NCBI GenBank assembly: GCA_963783235.1
Contig: CAWAMN010000001.1
Coordinates: 2,170,001-2,234,000, forward strand
Length of the DNA: 64,000 nt
Direction: 5' to 3'
Origin: Thiohalomonas sp963783235
GTDB taxonomy: Bacteria; Pseudomonadota; Gammaproteobacteria; Thiohalomonadales; Thiohalomonadaceae
The position numbers were made by a program, and so were the translations under genes. This document shows positions 54,232 to 63,634 of this stretch, in pieces. Every line of letters starts with the position of its first letter. The first letter of the stretch is position 1. The notes below the pieces were generated by a model. The model searched no databases and was not told the DNA's origin. It saw nothing but the letters and a program-made list of their open reading frames with translations.

Positions 54232-54650
54232 CGACGACGGTCTGCGCAACCCAGCGTTCGGCTTCATCCCGATAAACCCGAAGTTGCGTATAGCTTGCCC
54301 CCTTTACCTCGACCGCCGGCCGGTGACGGGTCACATCGACCGGCTCGCCGGATGCGGTCGCTGACAGGCGCTCGCCCTCTATGCGGATTTCGAACCGGCT
54401 GAACAGCATATTCCGGACCGCCATTTCGTAGACCAGGGCATTGAGCCAGTCGACGAACAGCAACTCGAAGAACCGGGGCTTCGCAGCGGATTGGCACCGG
54501 TATTTGCGGTCGGATCAAGGCCGGTTCGGTCACCACCGCAGTCATTGCGAGCCCCGCCTGTGAGAATGCGGCGTCGGGTGTGCCTCCCCAGCCCCTTACC
54601 CCCATATCAGCCTCATGGGAGAAGAGTTCATATCCTTCGGAAGCCGTCAT
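54224..54650 (-). CDS. Archease (RtcB-activating protein), one frameshift
   Basis: About 141 residues when joined. N-terminus MTASEGYELFSHEADMGVRG with the conserved HEADMG, C-terminus VDWLNALVYEMAVRNMLFSR ... GEPVDVTRHRPAVEVKGASY. The frame changes once near 54475. Archease promotes multiple turnover of RtcB, but the adjoining rtcB is only a fragment, so this gene may also be decaying. The ATG overlaps the stop of the upstream Omp85-type gene. Confidence 0.78.
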
Positions 54651-55897
54651 CAAAATGTCCGACTGGTACCGGCGTAGGTCTGAACATCCCCGGATTGGAG
54701 ACCGTAGGCCACATCCAGCCGCAAGGAGAGATCGACGAACCAGGTGACATCCCACCGCAGTCCCAATCCGACACCGGTGCGCAGATCCGTAAGATCAGTC
54801 TCAAGAACCCCGGGATAGACGTTGCCCACATCTGCGAACACTACGCCACGCAGCTTGCGCCATACCGGCTTGAGGTATTCGACATTGCCGAGAACCATGG
54901 CGTTTCCGTCTATCGTATCGTAACCGCGTAGTGTATCGCTGCCACCGATATCGTAGGCGAAACCACCGAACTTGCGGCCGTTGGCCAGCCCCAGTTGCGC
55001 CTGCCAGTTGAGGTTATGCCCCCCGCCAAAAGCGTGATAGCGGCGGTAGAAAAAGGTGTGGCGATTGTAGAAATAATCGGAGCCCAGTTCTTTGAGTCCA
55101 AAGTCCGTGCGGTAGCCGGTGATACCGCCACTGCGGTAATAGCCATGATCATGCAGGGCATCAAATACCACCGAGCCGCTAACCGTTACTGCTTGATCAT
55201 CCTCCAGGAGACTCGCGCCGGAGAGCCGCGAGAAATCGCGCTGCTCCAGCGCAAAGCGTCCCCCTAGCAGCCAGCCCCGCGATGGACCGAAGGTATCCAG
55301 CCAGCGTGAGAGCCCGACTCCTGCCTGCCGGAATTCACGTCGATAGTGCGCCTCGGCGCTGTCCTCGACGATATCGAATTCCCGGCGTTCAACTTCGAGA
55401 TCGGCATTGAGGTTATAGGGACTGCCACCGATTCGGGGGTAAACGTATTCGGCCGAAACCTCGCGCTTGAGCGCATCCGTTTTATCGACAGCGTCTGAAC
55501 TGTCGAGCTTCAGCTTCAGCCGCTGGTTGAGGCCACCGAGGTTGTCAAAGCGCACTTCGGCGCCGTAGCTGTAACTGCCATCGGGATCGGCATCGAGCAG
55601 CGGCAGGGGGAGGATGTAGTATTTTTCCTCGACCGAGACGGTCAGTACCTTGCCCTCGGGTGCATCGGTCAGCTCCCACCGCACCCATTCGAAAAGGCCC
55701 AGGTCCATAATGGCCTGACGGGAATTCTCAATGGCCTCCGGATCGGCGACATCGCCGATCTGGACGGTCATCTCCTGCTTGAGGATGTGATCTTTGGTCA
55801 CGCTGTTGCCTTCGAAACGGATCTCGGTGATCCGTTCGGCCGCACCCGCAGTGCCACTGAGCAGAACCAGCAGAAGTATCCATGACCGGAGTCGCAT
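54650..55897 (-). CDS. Omp85-family outer membrane protein with one POTRA domain
   Basis: 415 residues. Signal peptide 1-19 (SGTAGAA), a single POTRA domain (about 20-95: ITEIRFEGNSVTKDHILKQE ... VRWELTDAPEGKVLTVSVEE), and a C-terminal 16-strand-type barrel (about 120-415) with the loop-6 motif DTLRGYD and terminal aromatic residue F. BamA has five POTRAs and TamA three, so this is a short member, probably specialised in export or insertion of few substrates. Confidence 0.85.
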   Translation of the reverse strand: MRLRSWILLLVLLSGTAGAAERITEIRFEGNSVTKDHILKQEMTVQIGDVADPEAIENSRQAIMDLGLFEWVRWELTDAPEGKVLTVSVEEKYYILPLPLLDADPDGSYSYGAEVRFDNLGGLNQRLKLKLDSSDAVDKTDALKREVSAEYVYPRIGGSPYNLNADLEVERREFDIVEDSAEAHYRREFRQAGVGLSRWLDTFGPSRGWLLGGRFALEQRDFSRLSGASLLEDDQAVTVSGSVVFDALHDHGYYRSGGITGYRTDFGLKELGSDYFYNRHTFFYRRYHAFGGGHNLNWQAQLGLANGRKFGGFAYDIGGSDTLRGYDTIDGNAMVLGNVEYLKPVWRKLRGVVFADVGNVYPGVLETDLTDLRTGVGLGLRWDVTWFVDLSLRLDVAYGLQSGDVQTYAGTSRTF

Positions 55898-55907
55898 AAT
55901 TCCGCTC

Positions 55908-56693
55908 TCAAGTGAGCATATAGACGCCCAATCCGGCCAGGAAAAGGGCGAACAGGCGTTTGAGTACCTCGCCCGGGAGCGCGTGGGCCAGTCGGGCCCC
56001 CAACGGGGCGAAAAGCACGCTGGCGGCCACTACCCCGGCTATCGCCGGCCAATAGAGGAAGCCGGTACTGCCCCCGGGAAGCCCCGCCTCGTCCCATCCG
56101 GCCATCGCAAATCCCGCTGCACCGGCGAGGGCGATAGGAAGTCCGCACGCCGCGGAGGTGGCCACGGCGTTGCGCATCGCGACGTTACACCAGGTCAGAA
56201 ACGGCACCGTCAGTGTGCCGCCGCCGATGCCGACAATGGCTGAAAAGGTCCCGATCACGCCGCCCGCTGCGAAAAGCCCCGGGCTTCCGGGCAATCCACG
56301 GTGAGGTGAGGGTTTCAGTCCCAGCCCCATTTGTACGGCGACGGCAAGCTCAAAGACACCGAAGATCCGCCGCAGCCCCGCACTGGGCAACCAGTCAGCA
56401 ACCGCCGCCCCCAGCAAAGCGCCAACCGCAATCCCCGGTGCCAACCGGGCAAAGAGAGCCCACCGCACCGCCCCACGACGGTGATGGGCTCGCACCGAAG
56501 CCAAAGAGGTAAAGACGATGGTAGTCAGTGAGGAGCCGATTGCCAGATGCATCAGCACCTCCGGCGCGATTCCTGCGCGCTCAAAAACGAAGGCCAGGAC
56601 CGGAACAATGACGAGCCCGCCCCCGACACCGAAAAGTCCGGCCAGAACGCCGGCAAAGGCGCCGACAGCGAGATACAGGGGAAGATCGGCCAT
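55908..56693 (-). CDS. TauE/SafE-family membrane transporter
   Basis: 261 residues, about eight helices, with the two family repeats: GVLAGLFGVGGGLVIVPVL at the start and GTFSAIVGIGGGTLTVPFL in the middle. Family members export sulfite, sulfoacetate or other organosulfonates. In a sulfur oxidiser, sulfite export is a reasonable guess. The stop is 10 nt before the Omp85 start, so the two may be cotranscribed. Confidence 0.9.
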   Translation of the reverse strand: MADLPLYLAVGAFAGVLAGLFGVGGGLVIVPVLAFVFERAGIAPEVLMHLAIGSSLTTIVFTSLASVRAHHRRGAVRWALFARLAPGIAVGALLGAAVADWLPSAGLRRIFGVFELAVAVQMGLGLKPSPHRGLPGSPGLFAAGGVIGTFSAIVGIGGGTLTVPFLTWCNVAMRNAVATSAACGLPIALAGAAGFAMAGWDEAGLPGGSTGFLYWPAIAGVVAASVLFAPLGARLAHALPGEVLKRLFALFLAGLGVYMLT

Positions 56694-56824
56694 TGGCGAA
56701 AGATAAGGGATTCGGGTTAGGGGGACCAGCGAGACTGCCGGCCGCTCCCGTCACGGGCCCTTCCCTTTATTGCCGTAACGGCCAGGGAGGGAATGGAAGG
56801 CCAGGCAACCGATGGGGCGCTCGT

Positions 56825-58189
56825 TTACCTGACCCAGATCGTCTTGGCGTTGACGAACTCCCGGATCCCCAAAAGGGAGAGTTCGCGGCCATAACCCGAC
56901 TGCTTGATGCCCCCGAAGGGCAGGCGCGGATCGCTCTTCACCATGCCGTTAACAAAGGCACAGCCGCACTCCAGGGAGCGCGCGAAGGCTTCCCCCCTCT
57001 GGGAGTCGGCACTCCACACGCACCCTCCCAGTCCGAACGGCGTGTCATTGGCAATCCTGAGGGCATCGGCCTCGTCGCGGGCGCGCATGACGATGGCCAC
57101 CGGACCGAACAACTCTTCACTGTAGGCGGGCATGCCCGGCGTCACGCGATCGAGGATCGATGCGGCATAGAATGCACCTTCCCGCTCCAGTGGTTGGCAG
57201 CCGGTAACCGCCTCGGCGCCTTCGGCAACGCTCGCCGACACCTGCTGGTGAAGGTCATCGCGAAGGTCGCTCCGGGCCATCGGCGGCAGCGAGGTCCCCT
57301 CCTCCATGGGGTCACCCGCCCTGAGCGCCTCAACACCCGCTTTAAAGCGCTCGAGAAACGCCTCGGCAATCGCATCGACGATGATAAAACGCTTCGCGGC
57401 GATGCAGCTCTGGCCGCCGTTGAGAAAACGGGAGGTGACGGCGGCCCTGGCAGCCAGATCCAGGTCCGCATCCTCGAGCACGACGAAAGGATCGGAGCCA
57501 CCCAGTTCCAGCACGCTCTTTTTGAGGTGAGCGCCGGCGGTGGCAGCCACCTTGCGACCGGCCGGATCGCTGCCGGTCAGCGTGACGGCCTGGACTCGCG
57601 GATCGGCAATGACGCCCTCCACCTGAGCGGCGCCGATCATCAGCGCACGAAACACCCCCTCGGGAAATCCCGCATCGATGAAGAGACGTTCGATGCTCTC
57701 GGCGCACTGCGGGACATTGGAGGCGTGCTTGAGAAGCCCGGTATTACCCGCCAGAAGGCCGGGCACCGCAAATCGAAATACCTGCCAGAAGGGGAAGTTC
57801 CAAGGCATGACCGCCAGCACGGTGCCTAATGGCTGGTAGGCGACCAGGCTGCGGCTCGCATCGGACTCCAGGATTTCGTCGGCCAGAAAGCCGGGCCCCG
57901 ATTCGGCGTAGTAGTCACAGAGCCAGGCGCACTTGTCGATCTCGCCCCGCGCCTCGCCGATCAACTTACCCATCTCCCGGGTAATGGTCGCCGCCAGTTC
58001 ATCGCGTCGTTCGCGCAAGACTTCGCCCAGCCGGCTGATGAGGCGTGCGCGCTCCTCGACAGGTGTCGCTGCCCAAAGGGGCGTGGCATCGGCCACCTGC
58101 GCCAAAACCGATTCCAGCTTGTCGGTACCCCAATAGGCGACTTCGGCGAGCTTCTCGCCCGTAGTCGGGTTGACGGTAGTAAACGCCAT
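56825..58189 (-). CDS. NAD(P)-dependent succinate-semialdehyde-type dehydrogenase
   Basis: 454 residues of the aldehyde dehydrogenase superfamily. Catalytic Cys in NGGQSCIAAKRF, general base Glu in LELGGSDPFVVLED, and the Asn in VMPWNFPFWQVFRF. The lead-in YWGTDKLESVLAQVADATPL and the CGCAFVNGMVKSDPRLPFGG segment are typical of the GabD2-like succinate-semialdehyde dehydrogenase group. The exact substrate is not certain. Confidence 0.9.
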   Translation of the reverse strand: MAFTTVNPTTGEKLAEVAYWGTDKLESVLAQVADATPLWAATPVEERARLISRLGEVLRERRDELAATITREMGKLIGEARGEIDKCAWLCDYYAESGPGFLADEILESDASRSLVAYQPLGTVLAVMPWNFPFWQVFRFAVPGLLAGNTGLLKHASNVPQCAESIERLFIDAGFPEGVFRALMIGAAQVEGVIADPRVQAVTLTGSDPAGRKVAATAGAHLKKSVLELGGSDPFVVLEDADLDLAARAAVTSRFLNGGQSCIAAKRFIIVDAIAEAFLERFKAGVEALRAGDPMEEGTSLPPMARSDLRDDLHQQVSASVAEGAEAVTGCQPLEREGAFYAASILDRVTPGMPAYSEELFGPVAIVMRARDEADALRIANDTPFGLGGCVWSADSQRGEAFARSLECGCAFVNGMVKSDPRLPFGGIKQSGYGRELSLLGIREFVNAKTIWVR

Positions 58190-58229
58190 GCCGTTCCCCC
58201 GCGTAAGGTTTATTTGTGGGATGGAAACC

Positions 58230-58567
58230 AGTGTACTGTTGCATGCTTGGCGATACTTTCAGAGCCCCCCAAAAATGTCAGGACAAGGCGCAGCGCGCAG
58301 GCAATGGTTATTCCCTTGTCAAGCGCTGCACGAATCCGCCGGGAGCGGATTCGGACAGCCGAAGGCTGGCCCGAAGGGCGGACTCCAGGGATGGAGTCCG
58401 CAACGCCGTCATGGCGTTTTTGGGGGGCTCCCTCCGGGCGAGCCGCTGGCCGGCCATCTGCGGCGTTACGTTTCTTGGAAAGGGCGCGCCATTCCCTGCG
58501 AAACGCGCCTTGCATCTGGCCGGCCAGCGGCTCGCTGAATGCACCGCCAAGCATGCAACAGTACACT
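58230..58567. mobile_element. 338-bp nested inverted-repeat element
   Basis: Perfect 23-bp terminal inverted repeats starting AGTGTACTGTTGCATGCTTG at 58230 and ending with its complement at 58567. Inside are two more inverted pairs: GAGCCCCCCAAAAA with TTTTTGGGGGGCTC, and CGAGCCGCTGGCCGGCC with GGCCGGCCAGCGGCTCG. No coding capacity. It lies just upstream of the NDUFA9-like gene and may supply or disrupt its promoter. Confidence 0.88.
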
Positions 58568-58618
58568 AGTATAGTAATTAGGTTAGGTCGAAAGCCACGG
58601 CTCGGAAGGAGGATAGCC

Positions 58619-59587
58619 ATCGACGTCAATTCACAAGGCCGCAAGCGCACCATCTGCGTTCTCGGGGGCACCGGTTTTGTCGGCGGTCACCTGCTGGCTC
58701 GGCTGGCCGCCGACAAGCATGCACTGCGGGTTGTAGCCCGAAACAGCGAACGCCATCGCGACCTGTGGGTACTGCCCTCACTGGAGATGGTGGAAGCCGA
58801 TATCTTCGATCCGAAGCAGTTGGAGGAGGTATTCGAGGGAGCCGATGTGGTGATCAATCTGATCGGCATACTCAATGCGAGCGACCGGGATGGTAAGGGT
58901 TTCAAGAAATACCATGTGGACCTTCCCCGCCGCATCGTTGATGCCTGCCGGGCCCAGGGGGTCAAACGGCTGCTTCACATGAGCGCCCTCGGCGCCGATG
59001 CCGCCTACGGGACGAGCCAATATCAGCGCACCAAGGGCGAAGGGGAAAACGTGGCCCATTCGGCAGCGGGCATTCACGTCACCAGCTTCCGGCCCTCCGT
59101 GATCTACGGCCCCAATGACTCCTTTTTCAACCGATTCGCGGGACTGCTGCGACTGACCCCCGGCCTCTTTCCGCTGGCGTGCCCCGATTCGCGCTACGCA
59201 CCGGTCTTCGTCGGTGATGTAGCCGAGGCCTATGCCCGCGCCATCGACAATGCACGCACCTACGGCCAGCGCTACGACCTCTGCGGACCGCGCGTCTATA
59301 CCCTGAAGGAGCTGGTGGAATATACGGCACGGACCATCGGCTTCAGGCGCAAGGTAATCGGTCTAAACGACACCCTGTCCCGACTCCAGGCAGAAATCCT
59401 GGAGCGTGTGCCCGGGAAACCCTTTTCAAAAGACAACTATCTCTCCATGCAGCGGGACAACATCTGCGAAGGGCCTTTCCCGGAGGTGTTTGGCATTACC
59501 CCGGCGTCCCTCGAGGGCATTGTGCCGACCTATCTCGGAAAGAAAAATCAGCGCGCCTATCTGGACCGGTTGCGGTCGGGCCGGTAG
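58619..59587 (+). CDS. NDUFA9-like atypical short-chain dehydrogenase, with an unusual start
   Basis: 322 residues if it starts at ATC 58619. Rossmann motif VLGGTGFVGGHLLARLA, then VVINLIGILNASDRDG, QYQRTKGEGENV and FRPSVIYGPNDSFFNRF, as in the complex I-associated NDUFA9-type proteins. The only well-placed ribosome site, AAGGAGG (58606-58612), lies 6 nt before ATC; there is no in-frame ATG, GTG or TTG between the mobile element and the conserved domain. Either a rare ATC start or a one-base error for ATG. Followed by cca after 90 nt. Confidence 0.85.
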   Translation: MDVNSQGRKRTICVLGGTGFVGGHLLARLAADKHALRVVARNSERHRDLWVLPSLEMVEADIFDPKQLEEVFEGADVVINLIGILNASDRDGKGFKKYHVDLPRRIVDACRAQGVKRLLHMSALGADAAYGTSQYQRTKGEGENVAHSAAGIHVTSFRPSVIYGPNDSFFNRFAGLLRLTPGLFPLACPDSRYAPVFVGDVAEAYARAIDNARTYGQRYDLCGPRVYTLKELVEYTARTIGFRRKVIGLNDTLSRLQAEILERVPGKPFSKDNYLSMQRDNICEGPFPEVFGITPASLEGIVPTYLGKKNQRAYLDRLRSGR

Positions 59588-59677
59588 AGATAGAACATCG
59601 CGCGGGGACGCCCACCAACTCCCGCGCGATTGAGCAAACCTCAAAAACTGAAATCAAATTGCAAGGTAAGGAACAGC

Positions 59678-60901
59678 ATGCAGGTCTATCTCGTCGGCGG
59701 CGCTGTCCGTGACAAGCTGCTGGGGCTGGAGCCCCGGGATCGGGACTGGGTGGTGGTCGGTGCCACTCCGGAAGCGATGCTGGAGAACGGCTTCAAGCCC
59801 GTAGGCAAGGATTTCCCGGTCTTTCTGCACCCCGAAACCGGAGAGGAGTATGCCCTGGCGCGAACCGAGCGCAAGACCGCCCCCGGCTATCACGGTTTCG
59901 AGGTTCATGCATCTCCTGACGTCACTCTGGAGGAGGACCTCAAGCGCCGCGACCTCACCATTAACGCGATGGCCGAGGACAAAGAGGGGCATCTCATCGA
60001 CCCGTTCGGTGGATGCGATGACCTGGATCTTGGCCGCCTGCGCCACGTCTCACCCGCCTTTGCCGAAGACCCGGTACGAATCCTGCGGGTGGCCCGTTAT
60101 GCGGCCCGCTATGGAAAGTGGGGATTCAGTGTGGCGCACGGCACCAACAAACTGATGCGGCGTATGGTGGCAGACGGCGAAGTCGATGCCCTGGTACCGG
60201 AACGGGTTTGGCAGGAGTTGGTGGGCGCCCTGGAAGAGGAGAGCCCCTCCCGCTTTTTCGAGGTCCTTCGCGGCTGCGGCGCCCTGGGGCGTATCTTCCC
60301 GGAACTGGAAGCCCTGGCCGGCGTACCCCAACCCAAGCACCACCATCCCGAAGAGGACACCTGGGTCCACGTGATGATGGTCCTCAACCAGGCCGCCCGC
60401 CTCTCGCCCGATCCCCGGGTGCGTTTCGCCGCTCTCGTGCACGATCTGGGAAAGGGCACCACGCCGGAGACTGAATGGCCCAGGCATCACGCCCATGAGC
60501 ATCGGGGCGTCGCTCTGGTCGAAGGTCTATGCGAGCGACTGCGCTGCCCCAGGGAGTATCGCGACCTGGCCCTGGTGGTGACCAGGCACCATGGTGTCTA
60601 CCACCGCGCCGAAGAGCTCCGCCCCGCAACCTTCGTGAAAACCCTCGAGGCGATCGATGCCTTCCGTCGACCCGAGCGGCTCGAACAATTCCTGCTCGCC
60701 TGCGAAGCCGACTCCCGCGGCCGTCCCGGCTATGAAGATGCCGACTTTGCGCAGCCCGGCCTGTTCCGCCGCGCCTTCGCCGCCGCCAGCGCGGTCAATC
60801 CCAAAGCGATTATCGACCAGGGCTACCAAGGCGCAGAGATCGGCGAAAGACTGCACGAAGCCCGCATCGAAGCCGTCAAAACCGCCCTGAACAGGGCTTG
60901 A
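59678..60901 (+). CDS. cca: tRNA CCA-adding enzyme with HD domain
   Basis: 407 residues from ATG 59678 (AAGGTAAGGA upstream). Nucleotidyltransferase core VGGAVRDKLLGLEPRDRDWV with the metal-binding DxD-type pair, DLTINAMAED, the RILRVARYAARYGKWGF head domain, and a C-terminal HD phosphohydrolase domain (HHHPEEDTWVHVM, LVHDLGKG), as in the E. coli-type enzyme. Adds or repairs the 3' CCA of tRNA. Confidence 0.95.
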   Translation: MQVYLVGGAVRDKLLGLEPRDRDWVVVGATPEAMLENGFKPVGKDFPVFLHPETGEEYALARTERKTAPGYHGFEVHASPDVTLEEDLKRRDLTINAMAEDKEGHLIDPFGGCDDLDLGRLRHVSPAFAEDPVRILRVARYAARYGKWGFSVAHGTNKLMRRMVADGEVDALVPERVWQELVGALEEESPSRFFEVLRGCGALGRIFPELEALAGVPQPKHHHPEEDTWVHVMMVLNQAARLSPDPRVRFAALVHDLGKGTTPETEWPRHHAHEHRGVALVEGLCERLRCPREYRDLALVVTRHHGVYHRAEELRPATFVKTLEAIDAFRRPERLEQFLLACEADSRGRPGYEDADFAQPGLFRRAFAAASAVNPKAIIDQGYQGAEIGERLHEARIEAVKTALNRA

Positions 60902-61012
60902 AACGCGAAGATTCAACCTGGAGAGAACGCCACCGCCCCGCAGAGAATGGCAGTTCCTGGATTGGCAAGGATCGGCTGCAAACGAAGGTCGGCGCGGCCC
61001 GCCAGGGCGAGG

Positions 61013-62191
61013 TCACAGATTTGCCGTCAGTGCCTTCGATACCCGCCTCTGTGCGGCCCTGGTTCCCTGGAATTCCAGGGCTGATTTTGGTGGAAGGGAG
61101 CGGGAAAAGAAGAACCCCTGGCCCTTCTGGCACCCAAGCTCGCGGAGCGTATCCAGCTGTGCCTGCTCTTGGATGCCCTCGGCGATAACTGTGATTCCGA
61201 GTGTTTCCGCCATTTGCAGGATGGATTTGACGATCGCACGACTCGATTCGGGGGCGTGCAGGTTCCGAACGAAAGATTGGTCGATCTTCAGGGTGTCGAT
61301 CGGAAAACGATGAAGGTAGCTCAGCGAGGAGAAGCCCGTGCCAAAGTCATCGAGCGAGACCTTCACGCCCATTTCGCGCAAGCTGTGCAGGACGTTTCGC
61401 GCGTACCGTTCGTTGCCTATCAGTGCGTTTTCCGTAATCTCCACTTCCACCCGTGAGGGGGCAATTCGGTACCTTCGGAATTTGTCCTCCAAGCGGGAAA
61501 CGAGATCGGTCTCAAACTGCTTCGCCGATAGATTGATGTGCACTTGGACTGTGCTTTTCTGCCACTGCGCGAGCTGCCGGCACGCCTCTTCCAGTACCCA
61601 CTCGTCCAATTCCCCAATGAGTCCGATATCCTCGGCCGCAGGAATAAAGTTGCCTGGAGGTACGCTACTTCCGCCGGCTTTCGTCCACCGGATCAAAGCC
61701 TCAAAACCGCTTACCTTTTCATCAGCCAGGGACACGATGGGCTGATATTGCAGATGAAACTCCCCGTGGGACAGCCCGTGGCGGAGTTCGTTCTCCAGTC
61801 TGATCGCCGCCAACGCCGGGTGACACTGATCGATGCCGCTCCCTCCGCTGGCGCCCATGCTGGCTCGATATCGCTCCAGGATCAGCCTCATGACCAGCGA
61901 CAGGAGCGGGTCGGCCTGGTTGAAACGATACGAGAACGTTTTGGAGTCGATCGCCAATACGCGAGTCGGCCTCACTGCCCTGACGGTCGCAGTTCGGGCA
62001 CCGCCATCGATGAGAGCCATTTCCCCGACGATTTCGCCGACACCCAGGCAGCAGAGTTCGTGGGGGCGCCCATCGATAGTCCGTTCAACGCGCACGAACC
62101 CTTCTTCGATAAAATAGGCGTTCTCCCCCCGATCGCCTTCAACAAAGAGTGCTTCTCCGGGTTCGAACCGCCTGTAGCTGTATGTCTTCAC
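61013..62191 (-). CDS. Cyclic-nucleotide-binding domain plus EAL phosphodiesterase
   Basis: 392 residues. N-terminal cNMP-binding beta-roll (1-110: GEALFVEGDRGENAYFIEEG, GEIVGEMALIDGGARTATV). C-terminal EAL domain (about 130-375) with GFEALIRW, INLSAKQF, EITENALIG, DDFGTGFSSLSYL, LKIDQSFV, IAEGIQ and QGFFFSRSLPP. The catalytic and metal residues look complete, so it should cut cyclic di-GMP under control of a nucleotide or other small ligand. No GGDEF domain. Confidence 0.9.
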   Translation of the reverse strand: MKTYSYRRFEPGEALFVEGDRGENAYFIEEGFVRVERTIDGRPHELCCLGVGEIVGEMALIDGGARTATVRAVRPTRVLAIDSKTFSYRFNQADPLLSLVMRLILERYRASMGASGGSGIDQCHPALAAIRLENELRHGLSHGEFHLQYQPIVSLADEKVSGFEALIRWTKAGGSSVPPGNFIPAAEDIGLIGELDEWVLEEACRQLAQWQKSTVQVHINLSAKQFETDLVSRLEDKFRRYRIAPSRVEVEITENALIGNERYARNVLHSLREMGVKVSLDDFGTGFSSLSYLHRFPIDTLKIDQSFVRNLHAPESSRAIVKSILQMAETLGITVIAEGIQEQAQLDTLRELGCQKGQGFFFSRSLPPKSALEFQGTRAAQRRVSKALTANL

Positions 62192-62467
62192 GATTCCGTG
62201 CTCCGCGTTTAAGTGCCCGGGGAAAGCGGACGCCGAAGGCGTATCTACACCTATTGCGGAAAAAGCGTAGATTGCTGGTTAGGCAGCGTCCAGCTGGCTG
62301 TTTTTTTTTGTGCACCAGTAGACGAATACAAATGCCGTCGAAACCAGGTTCACGAGTTCACAGAATGCGACAGGCTTGGCGGGCGGCAGTCGGTCGCAGG
62401 CGATTGAGGCAACAAATCGAGTATTTTCCCCACCTTGCACCTCCGCGGGGCGACGGCTAGAAGTTCA
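62192..62467. other. Gene-free region upstream of the EAL gene
   Basis: Probably the promoter of the cNMP-EAL gene on the minus strand. Short frames here lack ribosome sites or conserved features. Nothing else recognised. Confidence 0.4.
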
Positions 62468-62737
62468 CTAGGGCCTGTTGACGTTTCATCTTCACCACTG
62501 CTGGCGGCCATTTTTTCGTCCAGCGAGGCAGAAGGAGCGTAGTTTGGTTGTTCCAAATAAGCGACTGATAACGAAGCTGGGCGGAAAAATGGCCCCAGCC
62601 CGAAGGGTTGAGGCTGAAAATCCACCACTCTTCGTTGTTCGTCGTTCATTTGGAATAACCAAACTTCTCTCCTCTCGCCTCGATTGGTGAATTTTCAGCC
62701 TCAACAGAGGCGAAGATGAAACGTCAACAGGCCCTAG
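62468..62737. mobile_element. 270-bp miniature inverted-repeat element with CTAG borders
   Basis: Ends CTAGGGCCTGTTGACGTTTC(ATCTTC) and its exact complement give 26-bp inverted repeats. Inside, TAGTTTGGTTGTTCCAAATA and TTTGGAATAACCAAACTTCT are a further inverted pair. CTAG borders and the GCCTGTTGA core resemble the element at 16376-16524. No coding capacity. Confidence 0.85.
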
Positions 62738-62905
62738 AGTACCGAACAGATAAAATTCCGAGCGGGGTGCAAGGCATTGATATTGGGGCGTCGGCCGCAG
62801 GGATGTATTCATGGCATCCCCAAAATCAATGACTTGCTCCTCGCCCCACGTAATCTGATCGGTGCTCTAGACCACACCGCTGATACCGCTACAGGAGTCC
62901 ATTCC

Positions 62906-63634
62906 ATGGGCGTTCTCTCACGGCTGACCACCCTCATCAAAGCCAAGATGTCCCAGTTCCTCGACCAGACCGAGGACCCGGCGACCATGATGGATTATTC
63001 CTACCAAAAGCAGCTTGAACTGCTGCAGAACGTCAAACGTGGCATCGTCGAGACGGTGACTTCGCGCCGGCGCCTGGAACTGCAGGCCGAAAAGCTTCGT
63101 GCGAATATCGACAAGCTGGAGCAGCAGGCCCGCCAAGCGCTGGCGGCCGACCGGGACGACCTGGCGCGAATGGCGCTGCAACGAAAACAGACCGCCAACC
63201 AGCAGCTCCAGGGCCTGGACGGCCAGATAGCCGATCTGGAGGCCGAACAGAACCGGCTGCAGGAATCCGAGACGCGGCTCTCGGCCAAAGTCGAGGCGTT
63301 CAGGACCCGGAAGGAGGTGGTCAAGGCCCGCTATTCGGCGGCCGAAGCCAAGGTCCGCATCGGCGAGGCCGCCACAGGCCTGTCTGAAGAGATGGCCTCG
63401 GTGGGGCTCGCCATCGAACGGGCCGAACAGAAGACCGAAGCGATGCGGGCGCGGGCCACTGCCATCGACGAACTTGTCGAGGCCGGAACCCTCGATGAGA
63501 TCGGCACGCCGGCGGCCGACAAGCTCGACCGTGAGTTGCAGCAGATGAGCGCCGAGCAGAACGTGGAAGCGGAGCTGGCCGCCCTGCGAGGGCAGGCCGG
63601 GCCAGAGCAACCCGGACAGGAGGCCCCGCGATGA
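62906..63634 (+). CDS. pspA: PspA/IM30-family membrane-stress protein
   Basis: 242 residues from ATG 62906 (AGGAG 9 nt upstream). Almost entirely coiled coil, with the amphipathic N-terminal helix MGVLSRLTTLIKAKMSQFLD that binds stressed membranes, then DPATMMDYSYQKQLELLQNV. Polymerises on damaged inner membrane to keep the proton gradient. The pspF, pspB and pspC genes are not adjacent. Overlaps the next gene in ATGA. Confidence 0.9.
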   Translation: MGVLSRLTTLIKAKMSQFLDQTEDPATMMDYSYQKQLELLQNVKRGIVETVTSRRRLELQAEKLRANIDKLEQQARQALAADRDDLARMALQRKQTANQQLQGLDGQIADLEAEQNRLQESETRLSAKVEAFRTRKEVVKARYSAAEAKVRIGEAATGLSEEMASVGLAIERAEQKTEAMRARATAIDELVEAGTLDEIGTPAADKLDRELQQMSAEQNVEAELAALRGQAGPEQPGQEAPR

